Positions 1-7,041 of a DNA stretch of 64,000 nt are shown in pieces. Every line of letters begins with the position of its first letter. Positions within the stretch are counted from its first letter, which is position 1. Under the pieces are notes generated by a model, which was given only the letters and a program-made list of their open reading frames with translations, did no database searches and was not told the DNA's origin. Origin of the DNA: an uncultured Victivallales bacterium (GTDB lineage: Bacteria > Verrucomicrobiota > Lentisphaeria > Victivallales > UBA1829); the NCBI GenBank assembly GCA_934644965.1, contig CAKUDG010000016.1, positions 9,968 through 73,967 on the forward strand, in the 5' to 3' direction. The translations under genes were made by a program, and so were the position numbers.

Positions 1-325
1 CATAGCTGAAACGGGGAAGACGCGGATTCATCCGCAGAAGCAGATATTCCAGATTCGTCCCCGGACAGTTCGGAAGGACGCCTTCATAAGAGCTGACATA
101 GGGCAAAAAACCCTGACTGTCATCCATCATATAACTGATCCCCTGCAGACCGAACTGTTTGAGATTCGTCATGCAGCTGATTCTGCATGCCGTGTCCTTC
201 GCCGCCTGCAGGGCCGGCAGCAGAAGTCCTGCCAGAATTGCAATGACGGCAATGACCACCAGAAGCTCAATCAGCGTGAATTTTGCCTGTTCACGAACTC
301 GATTCCATATCCGTCTCCGCATCAT
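1..325 (-). CDS. Prepilin-type N-terminal domain protein, 3' end outside window
   Basis: The frame starts at ATG 325 (tandem ATG ATG) with a basic leader (MMRRRIWNRVREQAK) followed by the class III/type II prepilin signature FTLIELLVVIAVIAILAGLL, the membrane-spanning N-terminal helix that prepilin peptidase processes. After it comes AKDTACRISCMTNLKQFGLQ, the start of the globular domain of the large H-X9-DG prepilin family of Lentisphaerota and Planctomycetota. About 108 residues are visible; the C-terminus with the H-X9-DG motif lies beyond base 1. A near-consensus promoter sits about 135 bp upstream. Family membership is clear; the substrate or partner is unknown. Confidence 0.85.
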   Translation of the reverse strand, partial: MMRRRIWNRVREQAKFTLIELLVVIAVIAILAGLLLPALQAAKDTACRISCMTNLKQFGLQGISYMMDDSQGFLPYVSSYEGVLPNCPGTNLEYLLLRMNPRLPRFSY

Positions 326-460
326 GGTCGTTTTCCCTTTTTCTCGGCTTCGTTTTTTCCCTGTTTTCCTGCTGTCTCAGGATTTTCCTTTCCTCTTGAA
401 AAGGAGGCGCGGAATCCTGATTCGGGGGTGATGGGTGCTTTTTCCGGTCTCTGTCTTATA

Positions 461-489
461 ATAATACCATTGGGGGGGAGTCTTGTCAA
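461..489 (-). promoter_or_regulatory. Sigma70-type promoter for the prepilin gene at 325
   Basis: On the minus strand TTGACA (489-484) is followed by a 17-bp spacer and TATTAT (466-461). Spacing and hexamers are close to consensus and face the prepilin gene. The arrangement is the same as at 49891-49919 before the DUF4838 gene. Confidence 0.7.
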
Positions 490-559
490 TCCTTTTCATT
501 CTTTTTCCTTTCCTCGGAGCAATGCGGCGGTGCTTCAGACAGAGAATGTTCCGGAGAGT

Positions 560-608
560 ACCGCTTGCGGAGAATGCGTCAGCGGGGAACGGGACCGCTT
601 GCGGAGAA
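560..608. repeat. 15-bp direct repeat at a gene end
   Basis: ACCGCTTGCGGAGAA occurs at 560-574 and again at 594-608. The second copy codes for the last residues of the gene ending at 579 and the first lies just past its stop. This may be a local duplication at the 3' end; no function is evident. Confidence 0.6.
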
Positions 609-1610
609 CAGCTTTCTTCCCAGTGCGGCGCAAAGACTTTCCGGGAAAAGAGAAGGGCTCGGATTCACCGTACATTCGCTTCCGCCGTCGGCGGCAGGGG
701 CGAACCCTGAGGAACTGTTCCGGAGGAAAAGACGTTTTTCCCAGTCATGGTACGTCTCCGGATTACCGGTCAGGAAGGAGATCGCAATAGCGGCTGCTGC
801 TGAAACGGAGTGGTCCGGTTCCCCGTTTTCTGCCCCTTTCTCCGTCTTCTCCTCTTTTTTCCTCTTCTCTTTCAGGAATTTTTCCGCGAACGCTTCCGCA
901 AGGATCCGGAAATGTGTTTCCTCCGGGAAGAGCTTCGCCGCAAGCACTGCAGCGGGCAGGGCGAAGGCCAGATCACCCGGAGTCAGAGCGGGGAACACCG
1001 CCCCGAGAAACTCATGGTACTGCTGCAGATACTGGCGGCAGCGCAGGTCTTTTCCCGGTGCGTGTATTTCTGCGGAGGCAAAGGCCAGACAGAGCAGAGA
1101 GCCGTGGCAGGGACTGTCCAGAAATCCTTTTCTGCTTCCTTCCTCCGGGTCCACCCAGTGCCCCGGTTCCTTTTCCGTGTAGTTCATGAAAGTCCGTTCA
1201 AACGCCCCGAAGAGCCGTCCCAGGAGTTTTTCCGCGCGTTCCGCCAGGAGGAACACTTCCGCCTCACGAGGGAATTCCCTCAGTAGAAAATAGGCTCCGG
1301 AAAGGTCAAGAGCCTCCTTCTGAAATGTTTCCGGAGGGCATGATGAGGGGGCGGGGGAATGAGGCGCCTCTTCCTTCCTTCCCTGCAGGATGGCACTGCC
1401 GGAAGAGGGGGATCCTGCAGACAGCGCTTCTCCGGAAAGACGGAAAGAGTGGGAATCGGCTTTTTCATGCCATCCGCGGCCGGGGAAAAGCCGGTCCGCC
1501 GTCAGGGCGATGAGTGTCCGGACAATGCCGGAATCTTTTCCGAAACGAATCCAGTCCTGTTCGAACAGGTTCCGGAGGAATTCTTCCTCATTCGTCTGCG
1601 TGTCTGTCAT
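579..1610 (-). CDS. Hypothetical protein, third gene of an unrecognised trio
   Basis: A 343-residue soluble protein starting MTDTQTNEEEFLRNLF. The ATG at 1610 overlaps the stop of the upstream gene by four bases (ATGA), which fixes the start although the frame stays open further upstream. No signal peptide or membrane segment is seen. Around residues 80-110 there is a Pro/Ser/Ala-rich linker, followed by an alpha-helical region (AYFLLREFPREAEVFLLAERAEKLLGRLF) and a Lys/Glu-rich stretch (EKRKKEEKTEKG). It shows no motif I recognise. Translational coupling suggests it works with the membrane protein encoded at 1607-3052. Confidence 0.7.
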   Translation of the reverse strand: MTDTQTNEEEFLRNLFEQDWIRFGKDSGIVRTLIALTADRLFPGRGWHEKADSHSFRLSGEALSAGSPSSGSAILQGRKEEAPHSPAPSSCPPETFQKEALDLSGAYFLLREFPREAEVFLLAERAEKLLGRLFGAFERTFMNYTEKEPGHWVDPEEGSRKGFLDSPCHGSLLCLAFASAEIHAPGKDLRCRQYLQQYHEFLGAVFPALTPGDLAFALPAAVLAAKLFPEETHFRILAEAFAEKFLKEKRKKEEKTEKGAENGEPDHSVSAAAAIAISFLTGNPETYHDWEKRLFLRNSSSGFAPAADGGSECTVNPSPSLFPESLCAALGRKLFSASGPVPR

Positions 1611-3052
1611 TTCTGTCTCCGGATGAGGAGTTCCCGCTCTCCGCCGAAGTCCACGGAAATGAAGTCCGGGGAAAAGCCGATCCCGATGGGCTTCCCGGAA
1701 AGGGGGGAGATGCTTTGCGAGGCGGAAGCCCCGAAATCCGCAAGACGGCAGCGCAGTCCGGCCTCCAGTGCATTCAGACGGGCCAGAATTTCCGAATGGA
1801 ATTTGATGTTCGCTTCCACTTCGTTGGCGACTTTGCGTGCAATCACGTATTTCTCGAACCCCGGAGCCGTCCCGGAAAGCGATTTGTAACGGAAATAGGG
1901 AATCCATTCGTCGGAAATGGCCTGACGGCAGTAACGGAGGGCCAGAACTTCGTCCGCATCGACGTCATAGAAAAAGTCGCGCACGGCGCTTTTCACAACC
2001 CGCCACGCCCCTTTGGGATCCAGTTCCCTGACTGCATCGTAGATCCCCGTGAAGAACATGGCGTCGCCCAGAACCAGCCTCAGTCCGTTTGTCCGGATCT
2101 GTTCAAAACGCTTCAGGACCATCCTCCGGTATTCTTCCATCAGCCCTTTTTGCGGAATCCTGCATGTGGTTCGGATACGGACAAGTTCCTGCAGAATTTT
2201 CTTCAGGGATTCCGAATCCATGCCGGAATGTTCCAGAATGCCGGAAAGGGTCTGGAGTGTCAGATGAAGATAGTCCAGCTGCATGGCGTCCGACTCCGTC
2301 AGCAAGGAGGAGAGCCGGAGCATCAGAACGGCGTTGTCCGCCGCCGCACTGAATTGTTCCGTCGCGACATTCGTCTGCATCTGCTTTTCCAGCAGTCGGT
2401 AGAAAGTTCCGAAAGGATATTCCTGTTCCGGGAAGAGCCTTCTGAGCGGCAGCGGCTCTTTGGATTTTCTGATGATCCGTTCCACCAGGGCCGCCCCCTC
2501 CCGCAGGAGCGATGCATAGGCGCCCAGACGCAGTTCCACTCCGGGATGATTCAGCAGAAACAGCTGATAATAATTGTAATCGAGCGGCGCGTAACGGTCG
2601 TAGTAAATCCCGTAGGAACTCAGAAAAGAGGAATACGCTTCATTTTCCCGTTCCTCCGATTCCAGGAAAACCCTCCATTTTTCAGGAGCCAGCAGTTTCT
2701 GAAGGGCGGCATATTCTTTTGAGAGGTCCGGAGAAGAAGAAAGCTCCTGCTCCCTCTCCTCGGAGGGACGGGATGAGACGGCACGCTGTCCTTCATAGCC
2801 CTGTTCCGCATAGATGGCCTGCAGTTCACGCCGCAGCGGACGGTGGGTTGTCCGCATGGTCTCTTCCAGTCCCGGCACATCCAAAGCCAGCGGCTCGGTA
2901 CGGAACAGGTAAACACATACGGGAATGCAGATGCAGAGACCTGCAAACAAGGAAAACAGCTTCAGATAAAAACTCTTCCTGTGCTGATGATCAGCGGTTC
3001 CGGCCCGGTTGTTCCGCCCCTGTGGCCGCCCCTGCAGAAGGTGTCTGTCCAT
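1607..3052 (-). CDS. Membrane-anchored hypothetical protein, second gene of trio
   Basis: A 481-residue protein with one N-terminal membrane segment (about residues 29-50, FYLKLFSLFAGLCICIPVCVYLF) and a large helical, Leu/Arg-rich region presumably outside the membrane. A GAAGAAGG five bases before ATG 3052 supports that start, so the gene overlaps the preceding one by about 62 bases. The first 28 residues are basic and Gln-rich, as expected for the cytoplasmic side. No family is recognised. Its stop overlaps the start of the next gene (ATGA). A part in an envelope complex with its two neighbours is inference only. Confidence 0.7.
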   Translation of the reverse strand: MDRHLLQGRPQGRNNRAGTADHQHRKSFYLKLFSLFAGLCICIPVCVYLFRTEPLALDVPGLEETMRTTHRPLRRELQAIYAEQGYEGQRAVSSRPSEEREQELSSSPDLSKEYAALQKLLAPEKWRVFLESEERENEAYSSFLSSYGIYYDRYAPLDYNYYQLFLLNHPGVELRLGAYASLLREGAALVERIIRKSKEPLPLRRLFPEQEYPFGTFYRLLEKQMQTNVATEQFSAAADNAVLMLRLSSLLTESDAMQLDYLHLTLQTLSGILEHSGMDSESLKKILQELVRIRTTCRIPQKGLMEEYRRMVLKRFEQIRTNGLRLVLGDAMFFTGIYDAVRELDPKGAWRVVKSAVRDFFYDVDADEVLALRYCRQAISDEWIPYFRYKSLSGTAPGFEKYVIARKVANEVEANIKFHSEILARLNALEAGLRCRLADFGASASQSISPLSGKPIGIGFSPDFISVDFGGERELLIRRQK

Positions 3053-3365
3053 GCATGCCTTCTTCCGGTTGTCCGTTCAATAGAACCTGTTCCACGCTCC
3101 GTGCTTCCACATCTATGATTTCACCCGCACTCTCTTCTTCCTCCTCCGCACGGCCTCCACGGAAGCCGGAGGCGGACGACTGGAAATTCGGGTGTTTCGG
3201 GCGTGTGCTGCTGCTGTGCCAGTTGAATCCCCCCGTCCAGCTCCTCTGCGCAAAAACTGAAAACAGAAACATCAGCAGCAGAAGCACCGGTATCAGGAGC
3301 ATCAAGACCAGAAGCAGCAGCGGAGTCACCGCCAGAATCAAGAGCAATTTCGCAAAACTTTTCAT
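2991..3365 (-). CDS. Small membrane protein, first gene of trio
   Basis: A 124-residue protein beginning MKSFAKLLLIL with a long hydrophobic stretch at residues 6-36 rich in Leu, enough for one or two membrane passes. A polar tail follows with a Gly/Arg patch and an acidic cluster (EEEEESAGEIIDVEARS). ATG 3365 is preferred over upstream in-frame ATGs because it lies right before the hydrophobic segment and has AGGA at a usable distance. The acidic tail overlaps the start of the next gene. Family unknown; probably the lead gene of the three-gene unit. Confidence 0.6.
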   Translation of the reverse strand: MKSFAKLLLILAVTPLLLLVLMLLIPVLLLLMFLFSVFAQRSWTGGFNWHSSSTRPKHPNFQSSASGFRGGRAEEEEESAGEIIDVEARSVEQVLLNGQPEEGMHGQTPSAGAATGAEQPGRNR

Positions 3366-3620
3366 TCCCATTCCTGTACAGAAAGTTTGTTCCCGCATTT
3401 CATTTCCGGACACTTAATATATATCCGGAAAAAAGATATTCCAGACTCCCCTGTGAAAACTCGGGCTATCCGGATTCCTTCCATCCTCCATGATCCTTGT
3501 TCTCTTCCTTTTGTTTTTTTTCTCTTCCCCCTCTTCCTCTATGTGCGTTCCTTCTGCCGCAGAGAGAAAATGCGGGAATGAAAAGAGGAGAAGAACAGGT
3601 CTTTTTCTCTTGAATCTCCC

Positions 3621-4430
3621 CTAATCCAGTTCCAGCAGAACCGGGCAGTGATCCGATCCCTGGACGTCCGAAAGCACTTCCGCCCGTTTGACCCGCGGCA
3701 GCAGATCCGGACTTACATAAAAGTAATCCAGACGCCACCCGAGGTTGCGTTCCCTGGCCAGGGTCCGCATGCTCCACCAGGAATAAGCGACGCTGTCCGG
3801 ATGCAGACGGCGGAAAGTATCCTCATATCCGCAGGATTCCAGACGGTCCATCCAATCCCTTTCCACACGCAGAAAACCGGAGACGTTTTCATTTTCCTTC
3901 GGTCTGGCGAGATCGATTTCCTGATGGGCTGTATTGAAGTCTCCGCAGAGAATCAGCGAACGTTTCAGTTCCCTGCGCAGGAATTCGCAGCAGGCCAGGA
4001 CCGCGTCATAGAAATCCAGTTTGTAATTCAGGCGGTCCTGATCTTTCTGTCCGTTCGGGAAATAAATATTGAGCAGGAGGAAGTCTTCGTGATCCGTGAT
4101 CAGGACGCGTCCTTCCGATTGAAAACGCTCCTCTCCGAACGGGGCGGGCAGTCCGCGTGAATACAGACGGACCTTCTCTCCGCCTTTCCTCACCAGAGTC
4201 CCCACTCCGCTGTATCCGCGCCGGACTCCGGACTCCCAGAACCCTTTCCGGGAAGCCGCTTCGCCTTCTGCATGGAGAAGCGGGCAGAGGAGATCCGTCG
4301 GGATCTGATCCTCGGTCGCCTTCGTCTCCTGAAAACACAGCACATCCGGATCCTCCGACTCGAGCCATTGCACAAGTCCCTTTTTCACCGCCGCGCGGAT
4401 TCCGTTCACATTCCAGGAAATCAGTTTCAC
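3621..4430 (-). CDS. xth: Exodeoxyribonuclease III
   Basis: A 269-residue member of the exonuclease III/AP endonuclease family, which cuts DNA at abasic sites and degrades 3' ends in base-excision repair. The metal and catalytic motifs are in order: MKLISWNVNGIRA at the N-terminus (Asn), CFQETKA (metal-binding Glu), LNIYFPNGQ, LILCGDFNTAH (catalytic Asp/Asn), and GSDHCPVLLEL at the C-terminus (Asp-His). Length matches the family. Its ATG overlaps the stop of the upstream lipoprotein gene by four bases, so the two are probably co-transcribed. About 200 bp without a gene separates it from the trio downstream. Confidence 0.95.
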   Translation of the reverse strand: MKLISWNVNGIRAAVKKGLVQWLESEDPDVLCFQETKATEDQIPTDLLCPLLHAEGEAASRKGFWESGVRRGYSGVGTLVRKGGEKVRLYSRGLPAPFGEERFQSEGRVLITDHEDFLLLNIYFPNGQKDQDRLNYKLDFYDAVLACCEFLRRELKRSLILCGDFNTAHQEIDLARPKENENVSGFLRVERDWMDRLESCGYEDTFRRLHPDSVAYSWWSMRTLARERNLGWRLDYFYVSPDLLPRVKRAEVLSDVQGSDHCPVLLELD

Positions 4431-4927
4431 AGATCATTCTCCTTCAACAGCAGTGTCCGGTTCCAGAGAACTGCATTGCTTCTGGCATCCTGCAGTTCTG
4501 CGCTCCATGTCTTCCCGTTCTTCTCCTCCGTGCGGAACAGGAGGCGGAAACGGGCGGCGGGAGAAAAGCCGGTCACGATTTTTTCCCTCAGAAGCGCATA
4601 CAGGACTTCCTCATCCATCCCGCTGGAAAGATCCGTTCCCCGGAGAGGCAGGAGCGTTTTCTCCCCGCCGGAATGCAGCCGGGAAAGCTCCATGATCAAA
4701 AAAGTCGTCATCCGGTCGACGGCTTCTTTTTTCGTGTAGGCCCTTTCTCCTTCCGCAGGGAAAGCGTTTTCCCCGAACAGACTCCCGTCCGGCGCCGGCA
4801 GGTCCCCTTCGAAACCGAAATAAGCGCAGCCCGGAAGAAAAAATGCGCCTGATACAAGCCAGACACTGCAGAAGAACGGGAAACAGGCCCCGATGAGATC
4901 ATGCGGCATTCTGGATTCTTTTTTCAT
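4427..4927 (-). CDS. Putative lipoprotein
   Basis: A 166-residue protein with an N-terminal signal (MKKESRMPHDLIGACFPFF, then VWLVSGAFFLPGC). The LPGC site is an imperfect lipobox (Pro at -2), so lipid attachment is likely but not certain. The mature part contains FGEN, a helical KKEAVDRMTTFLIMEL segment and beta-rich C-terminal repeats (RFRLLFRTEE, KTWSAELQD, NAVLWNRTLLL) that recall small LPP20/penicillin-binding-activator-like outer-membrane lipoproteins, though I cannot assign the family. ATG 4927 lies directly before the charged start of the signal. It is translationally coupled to xth. Confidence 0.65.
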   Translation of the reverse strand: MKKESRMPHDLIGACFPFFCSVWLVSGAFFLPGCAYFGFEGDLPAPDGSLFGENAFPAEGERAYTKKEAVDRMTTFLIMELSRLHSGGEKTLLPLRGTDLSSGMDEEVLYALLREKIVTGFSPAARFRLLFRTEEKNGKTWSAELQDARSNAVLWNRTLLLKENDL

Positions 4928-5035
4928 GGAGATTCCATTTCGTTTGTGTTTGTACAGCTTTTTATCATGGGAAAACAAGGCTGTCTTCTTTTCTGTTCCT
5001 TCGGCTTTTCCCGTTTCCCATTCTCTTCCGAGGGC

Positions 5036-5644
5036 TCAGACTTCTTCTTCCTCCCGCGGCGGAGATCCCGGAGGAGAAGATGGTGGTGGAGGAGACGAAG
5101 GGGGAAAAAGCTGATAAAGACGTTTCATAGCCATGGAAAAAGCCTCCATGGTCATTTCCGCATCGAAAGCCGCGCGATGCGCCGTTCCCGGATAGTCTCC
5201 GGAAAGAGCCAGGGACGTTCGGAGGGACTGCAGACTGTAGCTGGGGAGTCCCGGATAGGCTTTCCGGATCAGCGCAATGCTGTCGTATGCCCCTCCGTTC
5301 CACAGGGGAAGCCCGGCGCGGGAAAGGCTTTCCTGGAGAAAGGACAAGTCAAAACGCGCGTTGTGAGCGACCAGGGAGGAGCCGCGGATGAAGTCCAGAA
5401 AACGGGCTCCCGCTTCCGGGAAAAACGGAGCGTCCGCCACCATGGAATCATCGATTCCGTGCACCCGGGAAACCTGGAAGGGAATCGGGACGGCCGGATT
5501 CACCAGCGTCTCAAAACGGGAAAGAGAACCGTCCTTTTCCACGCGCAGAGCTCCGATTTCCACGATCCGGTCCCGGACGGGACTCATTCCTGTGGTTTCA
5601 AAATCAAACACTGTAAAAGGTCCGAGTCTGTGCCAGAGTTCCAT
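5036..5644 (-). CDS. DnaQ-like 3'-5' exonuclease
   Basis: A 202-residue DEDDh exonuclease related to the epsilon subunit of DNA polymerase III. Motif I is FDFETTG (residues 14-20), motif II is LVAHNARFDLSFL, and motif III carries the catalytic His and Asp in AHRAAFDAEMT. VHGIDDSMV between motifs I and II is typical of PolC/DnaQ proteins. The C-terminus ends in a Pro/Ser-rich tail and a run of Glu instead of the tau-binding region of a dedicated epsilon subunit. It may be a stand-alone proofreading or DNA-repair nuclease. AAGGAAAAGG lies just upstream of ATG 5644. Confidence 0.9.
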   Translation of the reverse strand: MELWHRLGPFTVFDFETTGMSPVRDRIVEIGALRVEKDGSLSRFETLVNPAVPIPFQVSRVHGIDDSMVADAPFFPEAGARFLDFIRGSSLVAHNARFDLSFLQESLSRAGLPLWNGGAYDSIALIRKAYPGLPSYSLQSLRTSLALSGDYPGTAHRAAFDAEMTMEAFSMAMKRLYQLFPPSSPPPPSSPPGSPPREEEEV

Positions 5645-5695
5645 ATTCCTTTTCCTTTCCTCTTCCTTTCCAGCTCTTTCCTTTTTTCCAGCGCT

Positions 5696-6658
5696 TCATT
5701 TGACCAGTTTCGCTGTGATCTTCCCCGGGATGAAGAGACGGTCCGCCACAATGAGGAACGCCGCTTCCTTTTCAGGTGCTTTCACAAGAAATCGCCGGAT
5801 TCCTTCCGGTGCGTCCGCCCGGGGCAGGACATTGGAATTCGGAATCAGGGAAAGAGAACGCAGATTCCAGTCTTCCGGATCCACTCCTTCCGGGAGCGTG
5901 TATTCCAGATGCCAGTCCCCTTTGCAGAAGACTCTGAAATAATGAACATACAGTCCTCCGAGCGGGAGTTCCATTCCCGGGTGCAGAGAATATTCACTGG
6001 AATTCATCAGATCGAAGCGGAAGGGGAAAACCAGCGTTTCCGGAGAACTCTGGGCAACGGCTCCGGTACGGTCTCCGCTTTCTCCGATGGAAATGGAAGC
6101 ACTCGCTTCCCCATTTCTGGTGGAAAGACGTGTTTCCGTCCACCGTTTCGATTTTTTCATATCCCAGAAAATAGTGGATTCCGCCTTCAGATCGGCTTTC
6201 CTGGCAAGGCCTTCGAGCACTGCGGCGTTGCGGTCGACCACATAATTCCGGTCTGTTTCGATTCTCAGTCCGCCGTGGGGTGTGGAATCGCGCATGCTTT
6301 CCTGAAAGGATTTCCGCACGGCGCTGATGCTCCGGTCGGAACTGTTGAAATATTTATCCACCAGGAACTGGTCGCTCCGGAGGGTTGAAATCTGTGGAAA
6401 GGACTCTTCCGGGTCCGGAAGGTCGTTTTTTCTGATGATGCGGAAGCGGGCGTCCATTTCCGCGATGCTCCGTTCCAGGCCTGCCAGCGTTTCGGCATAT
6501 TTTCTTTCGTTGCTTTCAATGACAAGCTGCTTTTCCGCGGACCGGAGGGCATAGGTCTTCAGCTTCATAATGACTTTCGCAAGACTCAAGGCGAACAGAA
6601 TGCACGCGATGAGCAGGACGGCAATCGTCCCTTTCATATAAATCTGTTTCATTGGCAT
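5696..6658 (-). CDS. Membrane-anchored hypothetical protein
   Basis: A 320-residue protein with a signal-anchor helix (GTIAVLLIACILFALSLAKVI, about residues 10-30), a coiled-coil-like segment after it (SAEKQLVIESNERKYAETLAGLERSIAEMDARF), and a beta-rich C-terminal half (SPETLVFPFRFDLMNSS, GLYVHYFRVFCKGDWHLEYTLP). It could be a lectin-like or coat-like domain held outside the membrane, but I do not recognise a family. A weak promoter candidate lies upstream. The DnaQ-like gene follows with a 50-bp gap on the same strand. Confidence 0.7.
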   Translation of the reverse strand: MPMKQIYMKGTIAVLLIACILFALSLAKVIMKLKTYALRSAEKQLVIESNERKYAETLAGLERSIAEMDARFRIIRKNDLPDPEESFPQISTLRSDQFLVDKYFNSSDRSISAVRKSFQESMRDSTPHGGLRIETDRNYVVDRNAAVLEGLARKADLKAESTIFWDMKKSKRWTETRLSTRNGEASASISIGESGDRTGAVAQSSPETLVFPFRFDLMNSSEYSLHPGMELPLGGLYVHYFRVFCKGDWHLEYTLPEGVDPEDWNLRSLSLIPNSNVLPRADAPEGIRRFLVKAPEKEAAFLIVADRLFIPGKITAKLVK

Positions 6659-7041
6659 GGCTGTGATTCTTCTTTTTCTTTCTGCTCCGGTTTTTTCATG
6701 CGGGGGAACTTAACTCCGTTTCCGCCGGATGTCAATTATTTTTCCGGAAATATGGGCAATTTGCCGTCCCCCGTTTGGAAGAAGGGAGTTTTTTTCATGT
6801 CATAAGTTGATTCTTTCCAGAATGTTCACTTCCTATTCCTTCCATATTTCGATCCCCATCCATCGCCTCGGATTGATGTTGGCAGGAGGATGAATGCAGA
6901 ATCTTTTCATGGAAATCAATGGTGTTTCCACAGGGAGAGAGAATCGGAAGGGAACAGGAACGGCAGAAAAGAGAAGGCTGGCTCCCCCTTTCCTCTTTCT
7001 CTTTTCTCCCGCCCAGCCAGGCGGCCGAGGAAAAGAGAAAG
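6659..7041. other. Gene-free stretch with a weak promoter and a 12-bp inverted repeat
   Basis: No convincing gene. On the minus strand TTGACA (6735-6730), a 16-bp spacer and a poor TTAAGT (6713-6708) could drive the gene at 6658. Next to the stop of the kinase gene, arms CTTTCTCTTTTC (6995-7006) and GAAAAGAGAAAG (7030-7041) are perfectly complementary around a 23-base loop. No U-run follows in the kinase direction, so this is a 3' stem rather than a classical terminator. Confidence 0.5.
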
